Made by a program: the position numbers and the translations under genes. 64,000 bases of DNA. It comes from Gymnorhina tibicen (Eukaryota > Chordata > Aves > Passeriformes > Artamidae). The notes under the pieces were generated by a model, which saw only the letters and a program-made list of their open reading frames with translations, was not told where the DNA came from and did no database searches. This document shows, piece by piece, positions 1 through 9,019 of this stretch (positions are counted from its first letter, which is position 1; the number at the start of each line of letters is the position of its first letter). The DNA is taken from contig VXAZ01008167.1 in the NCBI GenBank assembly GCA_013399875.1, positions 1,950,534-2,014,533 on the forward strand. The letters run 5' to 3'.

Positions 1-1487
1 TATCAAAACCATCTCTCTTCTGCTTTACTGTCAGGCATATTTTGAATGCCTGCTTGCAGGCATTTTTGTCCTGTATAAATATGTGGTTCTTTGCTACAAC
101 CAGCCCTCACTAGGCAAAATACAAAAATCCCAACAGAAACAAAACCAGAAAATATTTCAGGAGCAGAGGAAGAGGCAGGCCCTGAGCTGAAACATACCAT
201 TTCAGAATCGTCTTCATGGACTGCAAGAGAAACAGCAGATAAGGCAGCAGCAAAACTGCTGAAGCACACGAGACAGACTTTAACTAGCCCAGAGTTGTGA
301 CTCTTATGTTGACCACTGGAGAATATTTTAGGAAAGGATGTAAGGAATTTGGTTACTAGGCAAGGTGACCCTTCCCTGACAGTCAGCATCTTGGGATCTC
401 TCTCCCAATAATCATCTTTAATGATCCATGCTGGGCCTCCCTTTTATGTATCTGCCAAATCCCTTTTCAACCCATTCAGTGCATTGTTACATTTGCTGCC
501 TGATCAATTTAAGAGGTGCCATCTACGTATGAAAAGGTATTCTTTCCATTAGAAAAAGCACAATAACAGTGCTCTATTTCAGCTAGATAAGCAGCTACAA
601 TGCAGGCTGGCATGGTTTCAGAGGTGTGTATTACTTGGTAGTTCACTGATGTGAATGCCAAAGGCCTGGAGTCACTTTAAAGTATTACCCATTTGCTTCT
701 TACACTTTCTTACCTTTCTAAGACAAATCAGTTGTTTCCTTGCAGTAGTTATAATCTCTGAAAGAAGCTGCCAGACCGTAGACTCTGAAAAATACAAACC
801 CTTTTGAGTTGTATGTGATAGACTTTTTTTCTTACTTTGTTTTTCCTCCTATAGTTAAAATATAGTAACTTTATCTATTCTCCTTCTAGACATATTTATT
901 TTATCTGTAATAGGAGGTTAAGCAAAACTTGGTTTGTCAAGACTATGAAGACTATTGCTTTGAAGATTCAGTGGCAGCAGAACAGAAAATCCTTATCTTG
1001 TTTGCCAGTAAAGGGTTTGTTTAGTCATGCTAGCTAGTGCTTTTATGCAAGTCTTGGGACCATTTACAGAGCAGTCAAAAAACATGTCTCTTTCCAAACA
1101 GTTTCTCAATGTGGTGACATATCCTAGCCATTATTTGTCTTCCTTTTAGGATTCTTTTGGGTTAGACCAGATGCTACACTTGCTTTAAATAATCCAGTGC
1201 TTGTGATCAGAGTAATAATCCCTTAACCTCTCCTAGTTTGTATCCTGTTTGTCTTCCTGTTGCCCTTTCTGGAAAGTCATCTTCAGGCATACTTGAGACT
1301 AATTGTACCTGCAGTACCAGTGCCATACTTAATACATCCTGGCACCTGACCTTACCTATGCACAAATACATATCTCTTAACATTTGCTCATCAAAAGACC
1401 ATCACCCTAAAATGGAGTTTCATGACCCAAACAAGGATGCACACGTTATTTGGTGCATTAGAGCTGATCTCTAAAATACAACGTACG
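1..1487. other. Unique non-coding DNA
   Basis: I see no recognised gene or repeat family here. Open frames are short, on both strands, and resemble nothing known. The only structure that stands out is a 20-bp near-palindrome at 45-64, listed separately. The stretch ends where the CR1 tail begins. Confidence 0.6.
45..64. repeat. Near-perfect 20-bp palindrome
   Basis: Arms aatgcctgc (45-53) and gcaggcatt (56-64) are perfect reverse complements around a 2-base centre. No function is known. A chance occurrence in 64 kb is possible. Confidence 0.6.
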
Positions 1488-2562
1488 GAATCACAGAATG
1501 GCTGGAGCTGGAAGGAATCTCTGGTGATCATCTGGTCCACCTCCCCTGCTAAAGCAGGTTCACCTGAGCAAGTTCAGCAGGATCTCATTCAGGTATGTTT
1601 TGAATATCTCCAGAGGAGGAGACTTCATAACCTCTCTGTGTAGTCTGGTCCAGTGCTCTGTCACCCTCATAGTAAGGTTTTTCCTCATAGTCAGGTAGAG
1701 TTTCCTGTGTTTCAGTTTGAGCCTCTCTCCTTTTTCTGCCACCAGGCATCACTGAGGAGACTCTGGCCCCATCCTCCTGACACCCAGCCCTAAGATATTT
1801 GTATGCATGGATGAGGTTCCCTCTTAATTGTCCCTCTCCAAGGTAAACAGGCCCAGCTCTCTCAGCCTTTCTTTTTGGTAAGAGAGATGCTCCACTCCAC
1901 TCATTGTGCTGCAGTCCTCTAATTGTCTTTGTAGTCCTCCACTGGCCCCTCTTCAGTAGTTCCTTGTCGTGTCTTTCTTGAACTGTGGAGTCCAGAACTG
2001 GACACAGCACTCAAGGCCTCACCAGGGCTGAGCAGAGGGGCAGGATCACCTCCCTGACCGGCTGGCAATGCTCCTCCTAATGCACCCCAGCATCCCACTG
2101 AGTGCCACAATGGAACTGCTGGCTCATGGACAGCTTGTTGTCCACCAGGACCTCCAGGGCCTTCTCCACAGAGCTGCTTTCCAGCCTGTGCTGGTGCCTG
2201 GGGTGGTTTCTTCCCAGGTACAGGACCCTGCACTTGTCTTTCTTGACCTTTCTTATGTTCCTCTCTGCCCAACTTGCCAGTCTGTCCAGGCCTCACTCCA
2301 GGCCACTCCTCCCAGTTTTCTATCATCAGCAGAGCAGATTTGCTGACAGTCCACTCTGTTCCTTCATCCAGCCGCTGATGAATGAGATGAATGAGAACAG
2401 ACCCAGTTCTGAACTCTGGAGATGCCTCCAACTAGAGGCCTCCAACTAGACTGCACCACTGATCACAACCCTCTGAGCTCTGCCATTATTCCAGTTTTCC
2501 ATCCACCTCACTGTCCACTCACCCAAGACACACTTCCTGAGCTTACCTATGACATCTTCTAA
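1488..2562 (-). mobile_element. CR1 LINE, 5'-truncated copy
   Basis: The plus strand opens with ggaatcacagaatgg, the reverse complement of the CR1 3' tail, followed by the usual short 3' UTR. It then continues into the reverse complement of the ORF2 3' end, including the stretch typical of avian CR1 that reads 'actggacacagcactcaagg' (1996 onward). The element therefore runs 5' to 3' on the minus strand with its 3' end at 1488. Full CR1 elements are about 4.5 kb, so this copy keeps roughly the last 1.1 kb, the usual result of incomplete reverse transcription. A 13-14 bp internal duplication (gcctccaactaga, at 2424 and again near 2438) is a private change. The 5' limit near 2562 is approximate because similarity fades. 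Confidence 0.9.
1560..2450 (-). pseudogene. CR1 ORF2 C-terminal remnant (reverse transcriptase side)
   Basis: ORF2 of CR1 encodes an endonuclease plus reverse transcriptase that copies the element into new sites. Only the C-terminal part is left here, spread over three frames by frameshifts. The last piece ends in LEIFKTYLNEILLNLLR with its stop at about 1560. Another frame holds YKYLRAGCQEDGAR, and the 5'-most piece includes DEGTEWTVSK, where intact CR1 proteins have a similar segment just before the reverse transcriptase ADD box. These words and their order match the family as I know it. The endonuclease and most of the reverse transcriptase are missing, so the copy cannot be active. The open frames of 141 and 170 codons on the minus strand here are parts of this remnant or shadows of it, not host genes. 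Confidence 0.82.
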
Positions 2563-3249
2563 GGAAAAACTCGACCTAGGAGTTTGGTTTTAAGTCTGTG
2601 AATCAGTGAAAACCATCCCATCAGTATGAGCAGGCTACAGACTTGGAAAGGAATTTAGAATATAGAGAGGCAACTGCCATTTGAACAGTTTCTATTCCTA
2701 TAAGCACAAAACCTAAAAATCATGTTAGCCATGAAATAAAACAAAGCCCACTATTAACCTGGCTGTGGGATGATCTGATACTCTGTGTTTTTTGAAGTGT
2801 GAAAGAAAAAAGCTTTCTTTGAACTAGATATCAATGGAGATAACATTTCTCTTTTCCCCTGCTACAGCCTGGACCTCTGATCCCAGAACTGGAGCCTGCG
2901 TCCTGCTGGTGGAAAGTCCTTGACTGGTGGCAGCAAAGAGAAAATCATCACCTGTTCAGCCACAAAAAACACACGGGCCTGGAGCACTGTTTGTTAAACA
3001 AGATCAGTTAATAGTTGCACAGCGGAGCTTCAAAGCTTCACAGCACTGTTAATGAAGGCTTTGTAGATGCCGTGTATCCAACTGAAGCCTTGGATTTTGG
3101 GTTTGGTATTTAATGCAAGAAATCTAATGCTGCTTCGACTTACCCAGTTTTCATAAAAAGGAATAGAATTGCTAGGAAATGAGCACAAATTTACACCTCC
3201 AGATCTGATCCCAACTTTGTTTACACCATTTAAAATTACTTCAAACTGA
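2563..3249. other. Unique non-coding DNA between two CR1 copies
   Basis: No gene or recognisable repeat is seen. The block lies between a minus-strand CR1 and a plus-strand CR1, whose 3' tails point away from each other. Confidence 0.5.
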
Positions 3250-3460
3250 AAGAGAGGGTAGGTTTAGATTAGAGGTTAGGAGGAAATTGTTGTGAGAGTG
3301 GTGAGACCCTGAACAGGCTGCCCAGAGAAGCTGTGGATGCCCCATCCCCGGCAGTGTTCAAGGCCTGGTGTAGTAGAAGGTGTCCCTCCCACAGTAGCAG
3401 GGTTGGAACTATATGATCTTCAAGTTCCCTTCCAACCCAAACCATTCTGTGATTCTATTA
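3250..3460 (+). mobile_element. CR1 LINE, short 3' fragment
   Basis: This copy is in plus orientation. It starts within the 3' end of ORF2 (agagagggtaggtttagatt), passes through the block 'caggctgcccagagaagctg', and ends with the tail words ttccaacccaaaccattctgtgattct written here in two overlapping parts: 'ttccaacccaaaccattc' and 'attctgtgattctatta'. About 210 bp survive from a parent of about 4.5 kb. The tail ends just 119 bp before the solo LTR. Confidence 0.92.
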
Positions 3461-3572
3461 TGCTACAACTTCATTAAATCAGTAGAACAGATATCCTGGT
3501 TTTCAGGTACGAGAGCAAACCTTGGGTTGGAGTCAAGGTTATGACTAAGTTTGATCTTCTAATGGAATTACG

Positions 3573-3578
3573 TTGCGG
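3573..3578. repeat. Probable left target-site duplication of the solo LTR
   Basis: The six bases ttgcgg precede the LTR start. The six bases after the LTR end (4273-4278) are ctgcgg, differing by one transition. Six-base duplications are the norm for class II (ERVK-like) avian retroviral insertions, which supports both the boundaries and the class. Confidence 0.55.
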
Positions 3579-3685
3579 TGTGTCACGGACAGCAGAGCCA
3601 TATGGACCAGCAAGTGCATTGCTTTGATGCCCCCACAGCCCAAGAACCCTAAGGTTAGGGTGACTTCCCAGAGGGCTGTGCAGAA

Positions 3686-3701
3686 TATGCAAATTTGCAT
3701 A
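3686..3701. promoter_or_regulatory. Palindromic double octamer motif in LTR U3
   Basis: A perfect 16-bp palindrome, tatgcaaatttgcata, holds the POU/Oct octamer ATGCAAAT on both strands (3687-3694 and 3693-3700 reversed). It lies about 216 bp upstream of the LTR TATA box, where enhancer sites of retroviral LTRs usually sit. Binding by Oct factors is an inference from the motif alone. Confidence 0.5.
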
Positions 3702-3877
3702 ATCATAATTGGCCACTGCTGTCCCTTCCTTTCCGCTCCATATACAGTTATTTCCCTAGAATGTTCTATGGTTTCTGACTCCCTGTTGGCCCATGTTATT
3801 TCTCCCCTCCCACGTTATTCCCCATTGATTGTGTACCCCTTTTTCCCGCCTTAGTACAACCCCCATGTCTCTGCATT

Positions 3878-3923
3878 ATTGGCTGTTTCATGTTTTCCCC
3901 TCCCTTTTCGCTGGGGTATAAAA
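3878..3923 (+). promoter_or_regulatory. LTR core promoter: inverted CCAAT box and TATA box
   Basis: attgg at 3878-3882 is an inverted CCAAT box. TATAAAA at 3917-3923 lies 35 bp further on, inside ggggtataaaaccc. Transcription would be expected to start near 3945-3950 on the plus strand. Confidence 0.7.
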
Positions 3924-4006
3924 CCCTATGTCTGTATTGTAATCTCAGTTCTTCGTGGATTTTCCTTGGTTCTTCGTAGTCTCCATGCCCTTCATCCTTC
4001 ATCCTC

Positions 4007-4012
4007 AATAAA
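4007..4012 (+). terminator. LTR polyadenylation signal AATAAA
   Basis: The hexamer lies in tcctcaataaacccttcc, about 60 bp past the predicted start site. It would direct 3' end formation at the R/U5 border. Confidence 0.7.
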
Positions 4013-4142
4013 CCCTTCCTGCCTTCCATGAAGAACCCCCTCTGCCTCTTCTTTACCTCCTCCGCGCACCCTCACCACTGGTGGATGGGGCGAACCCGTG
4101 CTGGAGTTTCGCCAATCCTCCCGCGCCTGTGAGCGGCTTCCG

Positions 4143-4235
4143 TCACCCCGTCCTGTGTGGGGCGGTCATCTGGGCGGTCACCCCATCCTGTGTGGGGCGG
4201 TCATCTGGGCGGTCACCCCGTCCTGTGTGGGGCGG
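4143..4235 (+). repeat. 35-bp tandem repeat in LTR U5, about 2.6 copies
   Basis: Units start at 4143, 4178 and 4213 with tcacccc(g/a)tcctgtgtgg and continue ggcggtcatctgggcgg. The first two units differ at one position, and the third is cut short after ggggcgg. The unit is GC-rich in an otherwise AT-rich window. Near identity of the units suggests recent expansion within the LTR family. Confidence 0.9.
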
Positions 4236-4272
4236 GAGCCTGGTACTGGTCATCTACTAGCCGGACAGAGCA

Positions 4273-4278
4273 CTGCGG
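4273..4278. repeat. Probable right target-site duplication of the solo LTR
   Basis: ctgcgg follows the LTR-terminal CA and pairs with ttgcgg at 3573-3578 with one mismatch. Confidence 0.5.
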
Positions 4279-6554
4279 CAGAATCAGGCCTCTGTGTTGG
4301 AATTATATGGTGTCCTCAGCCCTAAATGTGCTGTTTCCTCCAGAACCAAGTTGATACCTAACCCATCCACGTGCTAGGCTGTATTGAAGGGAAGATTTGT
4401 TTTACAAAACATTTCTGATAAGTCTTCTCAGAGGATGCTGCACAGTAAATTTTAAAAGACGCACTCTTTTTTCAGTAACATTGCAAATTCTTTACCTCAC
4501 AAATTGAAATATGTAAGATTAAAAGGAAAATTTTGTATATTTCAATGAAGGGGTTCTAGGTCAGAAGCTATTTTCCAGACGTGAAAAAAACCACCAAAAA
4601 ACCGCAAAACATTTTAAAGCTCAGTTCACACTATTAAACCTTCTTCTTTGCTAGCATTTTCTTATCATAGAGTATACATAGCCTTAATTTTTCTACATAG
4701 ACCTATATATGTATGTATGACTATATATGAACATTGAAAACTTAATTTCCTTCTGTTTCTGTCTTTCATTTTTGTAAGGGTGAGTTGAAGCATCTTTCCA
4801 TAATTCCAGTTTAATCAAATGGTGCTGACACCATCAGACTTATGAATGACATTGGCTTATGAATGCCCCCCTCAACAGTCTTCATCTGGTCCCTGTCTTC
4901 TTTATGCTGGACATGAGGTCCCACTGTCAGCAATGAGATGCATTGGGTACCCAAAAAGGGTACGTCCATGACACATCAGGGCAAGGCAGATACCATATTA
5001 CCTCTGGACAGGGTATCAGAAGGCAGCTGTGATAGTCAGACAAGTGAGGATATGAGCACTGGTGAACCTTTTGAGATTTTACCACCCCCCAGCTCTGTGA
5101 TGAAGGGGGTTTGTGCTGAGCTATCAGACCATGAATGACAGCAGCTGAGCTGTAGGCACCTTGTTGCCTTCCAGCTCCACACAGGCTCCTCAGCCTTCAG
5201 CAGAGGGGTAACAGCGAGCAGCTGAGCAAGTGGTAACAATTTAAGATATTGCAGCCATTTCTTTACTTGAAAGATTCAGGAGTACCCAGGCTCTCTGGCC
5301 TTTTCAGAGCCAGCTTGAACCCTGACCAGTACTTCATCATGTCTCTCACAGCAATATTGGTTACATTTAGCAAAGAATATTATTCATGTGTATTCTCATC
5401 AAGTCCACCTAATTTAAACCTGTATCCTTTTACTCCTGCTGAAGCTCAGAACCATAATTTCTCTTCAGGGTACTGGAATTTCTTGTACCAGAAGGTTATC
5501 TGATGGTGTTCTTCAGAAAGTCTCTTCAAAATTGCTTCCTTTATCCTGAGTCCTCCTGCAGTGCCAGAATTTTTTCAGCATAGTAAAAATATTTCATTCA
5601 TCAGGAGCTTAGTCATCTGATTCTTGGTGCTGATGCTGCCTTTTGGAACAATGGCTGGCTGCCACTCTGTCTGCTGCTGTAGGAGAGCTGTACTTGGTAA
5701 TCTTTGTGTTTCTTTCTCTCTCTCTTTTTAATATCCTTTGCTTTATCATGGGAATTGATTTTTCTACATGTCCACCTGGTATATTTTCTCTTCATTAGAA
5801 ATGGATACGAGGTGTTAATTTGTACCAATGTCACTGACTTCAGATGATAATGAGTTCAGAAAGGATGGGAAATCGAAGCATATTCCACCATGCCTAGAGG
5901 AGCAAAACTGTGTGGGGAAAATAGGGAAAATCTATGTCTGGGCAAAAAAGCTGGAGGGCACGCTACCCCTTCCTAACTGTGCCTTTATGTATCTGCCTTT
6001 ATCCTCTCTTGAAATGATTGGCATGACCAAAGGACCCTGGGGGAAAAGATGGAGAGAACAAGGAGAGTCCCACAAAGATGCATCATGCATTAGCTGTGAA
6101 TAGAACAGAGTCAGGGAGCACGGCTCTGATCAGCTTTACTCCTTCCTCTCTGTCCCTTTGGGAAAGCCTCAGATCACACATGTCAGCTACCAGGAACACA
6201 GTGAGAGGTAAGCTGAGCTGCCTGTGCATGTGGAGAGTGATGTAGACACAAATGCAGAGTACTCAGATCAAAGACTTACATGATGGGAATATACGGTGTG
6301 GAGCATCCTTGGGTCTGCATTTTTCTCGCCCAGCTTCCAGCTCCAGTGATATCATACTCATTCCACTTTCATGTGCATAGGAAAAAAAATAGCCCAAAGA
6401 GTTTTTTCATGACTTTATTTCTCCTTGGATTTTCTTATGCCTGGAAGGGAAAACAGAAATGTTATGATCGTGAGAATAATAGAAATGTTGGATATGAAAG
6501 GATTTAATGAAGACTTCTTGATCAGGATATTAACAGCAGCACTGTTAACACACC
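4279..6554. other. Unique non-coding DNA
   Basis: 2.3 kb without a recognised gene or interspersed repeat. 4680-4740 is rich in TATATG words. Several open frames of 60-90 codons exist (for example 4938-5138 and 5828-6103, plus strand), but they have no recognisable domains, and frames of this length are expected by chance. Confidence 0.5.
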
Positions 6555-6806
6555 ACAGAATCACAGAACCATTTAGGTTGGAAAAGATCATTGAGGCCAA
6601 CCTGTGACCAATCATTGCCTTGTCAACCGGACCACGGCACTAAGTTATTTTTTGAACACCTCTAGGGATGGTGACTCCACCACCTCCCTGGGCAGCCCGT
6701 TCCATTGCCTAACAACCCCTCCCATGAAGAAATTCCTCTTGATGTCCAGCCAGAACCTCCCCTGATGCAGATTGGGTCTATGTCCTCTTGTCTTGGGACC
6801 AGAGTA
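6555..6806 (-). mobile_element. CR1 LINE, short 3' fragment
   Basis: It begins with cagaatcacagaacc and 'ttaggttggaaaagatcatt', the reverse complement of the CR1 tail. On the minus strand, 6660-6800 translates in one frame to a piece with [14 protein letters not shown]. This is the same ORF2 C-terminal block as in the copy at 1488, where it reads REVMKSPPLEIFKT. About 250 bp remain. Confidence 0.92.
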
Positions 6807-8559
6807 TCACAGATTGCATTTATTGCACTTAGCTTCTCACAGAAAATCCGTAGTTTCTTTTTTTTTCCCTCTTGGAAGGCGAGCCTGAGAAACACTTGTG
6901 CACCTTGGGCACAGGACAGCATGGCACACAGATAACATGGCAAACTTTCAGCAAATGATCATCAAAGCTATTAAATGCTGATCAACTAAGCTGAAATTGT
7001 ACTAGGTCAGCTTAGTGGCCTGTTGACAACGTCTCTCATTACGGAATTGATACTGCAATAGTTCCTGGGCAAAATGCACTGTTATTGGTTTTTCCTGGGG
7101 TTTTTTTCCCTGTTAAAATTAATGAAGGCCAGAACTTGAAGAACTGAAACCCAAATATGGGCTCTTGTGTCTGTAGTTCAGTTCCCCAGATTGGCCTGAT
7201 TTTCAAAGATATTGAAACATCTTTGTGCAACAAAGAGCAACAAATCCCACTGAAGCTGATTTGCCGTGGCGTTGTCTTGTCCAGCTAGCAGGGGGTGACC
7301 CAGCGCCAGGCATCTGCCCACATGGGAGGGGGATGGAGGCCGGCTCACAGGGATGCAGGAAGAGCTGGCAGAGCTTGCAACACTGTTAAATATTTTTAAT
7401 ATTTTGTCTAGATTTTCAGGGTTAAACAATTAACAGAAATATGCAAATCATCAATAATCCAAGATAACTGCTTTATTTCTGCTGCCACTTCCAATGAGAG
7501 ATGTCATTGTGGAAAGGAAATGGGTCACGTGTTTCTGAAAGGCCAGGGGAAATGAATTTCTGAACAATGTGAATACATTCCTGGCAAGACTATTCCAGGA
7601 AAATTAAACAAGAGTAGCAGATCAAACATGCAGGCAGATAAAACTTCAGGAGCAAAACCCATTGCACAAAGAGAGTTTTTCCCCCTGATGTGATGAGCGG
7701 TGTGGTTCTCACAAAAACCTTTACAGCGGAGTGAATAGCTTATTGAGGCTCAGTCAGAGCAAAGCAAAGGGAATAATATTGGGGGTTTCCTCCTTGTGTG
7801 GTGTACATATTCACTCACTTGTAATACAGAAACTGATTTGTAACACTTCCCTGTGTGACGGAAAAAGGCTACCTGAAAGTGGTAAAACTGTTACTCCTTC
7901 AAACTCCATCAAGTTTTTATTTGCTTATGCAACCTTAAAGAAGAACTTTAAAAACTTTTAGATATTGTAATTACCAGGTTGGATGACATAATGAAAAATT
8001 AAATTTGGGACAATCTGTGATCATCAAGGATAGGACAGAAGGCTTGCTTGCCCTGAAGTCTGTGGGAAATCTGGCACTAAATTTAGAGACACTAATAATT
8101 CACACTGATTTTCCTTTCAGATATGCTGTCTACAGGTTACCTTGCCCAACATTACTCTGTGTGTCTCTTATACATATTTAAATCACTATGGCCGCTGTTT
8201 TCCATAAAGAGATCATGACTGAGCAAGACACTTGCTTATGCACTCATTTAGATGTCACCTATGTTAAACCATCTTCCAGTTTTTGTTTCCAGAACTTTAT
8301 ATTTTCAATTTTTTATATTTTATCCAAAATTGCTCTCTGTATTGGCTTTTGATTTAATACCTTCAGCAGCCCACACATTAGAAGGAAGCCACTGTCACTA
8401 GTATGAAGAAAAGATTTCTCAAGAAAGGACAATTATTTGAAACAATACCAGCAACCTGATCTAGTTTCTCCAGCTAGGGGGCTTTTCAAGTGATGACATG
8501 ACTATGGGTCAAATTTGAATTCAGTGGTCCTAGAGTAAATCTGAAAAGAGGGAGGAGTG
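6807..8559. other. Unique non-coding DNA
   Basis: No gene or named repeat is recognised. 7255-7375 is locally richer in G and C, without a CpG cluster or promoter signals. 7441-7448 is a lone octamer ATGCAAAT. Confidence 0.45.
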
Positions 8560-8700
8560 TTTGATCTATGCCCTGAGTCACTGATACAAGTCCCTGAAGT
8601 CAATGGAGTTGAAGGAACGGAACTAAATATCCCCCTCTGGTTTAGTGACATTACATTGGATTTATGTCAGTAGAGCTGAGAGCAGACACTCATTTAGCTG
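8560..8700. repeat. Probable old sauropsid palindromic repeat, diverged
   Basis: Contains 'ctgaagtcaatggagttg' and, further on, 'attacattggatttatgtc' followed by agtagagctgagagcag. These words match an old family common in birds, turtles and crocodilians, with an inverted-repeat layout around 'attgacttcaatgg'. The match is from memory of the family pattern, and divergence is high. A second, similar copy is at 14326-14430. Confidence 0.42.
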
Positions 8701-8992
8701 AATATTGCCAAGAGGAAAGATCATGGTGAGCTGCTAATATTTGTTGCTGGAAACAATCCAGGAATGATAAAGAAGCCATATTTTTACAAAGATTTGAAAC
8801 CATCCTCTAGGCACACTATGTGGGTCAAGGTACTAGGCAATAATGAAAGTCAAATGGGTCCTAGGCCTTTCTAATCCTGTCTGATCCAATGATCCTCCAA
8901 TTTTGGTCATTTCGCTTGAGTTTCTTAATCAATTTCAGGCCAGCAATGAAGGCAGGTATAAGAATGCCTTAAAATTCAGCTAGGCTCCAGCT

Positions 8993-9019
8993 TAAAAAAA
9001 AAAAATATATATATATATT
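8993..9019. repeat. Poly(A) run followed by (AT)n
   Basis: About 12 A then about 7 AT units: a simple repeat likely to be length-variable. Confidence 0.9.

Larger units (their letters stand above)
3579..4272 (+). mobile_element. Solo LTR of an endogenous retrovirus, ERVK-like
   Basis: The element is 694 bp, begins TG and ends CA, and is flanked by 6-bp repeats with one mismatch. Inside, in plus-strand order, lie a U3 with an octamer palindrome (3686-3701), an inverted CCAAT box (3878-3882), a TATA box (3917-3923), a polyadenylation signal (4007-4012) and a GC-rich U5 carrying a 35-bp tandem repeat (4143-4235). TATA-to-AATAAA spacing of about 90 bp is typical of a retroviral R region. No internal retroviral sequence or second LTR follows, so this is the product of recombination between the two LTRs of a provirus. 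The class call rests on duplication length and general form; I cannot name the family. Confidence 0.78.

Noticed and set aside
45..64. Start of a transposon terminal inverted repeat
   Set aside because: It is a local palindrome with a 2-base centre and no partner copy elsewhere in the window.
1919..2431. 170-codon open frame on the minus strand as a gene
   Set aside because: It lies wholly inside the CR1 copy and is a frameshifted ORF2 frame or its shadow.
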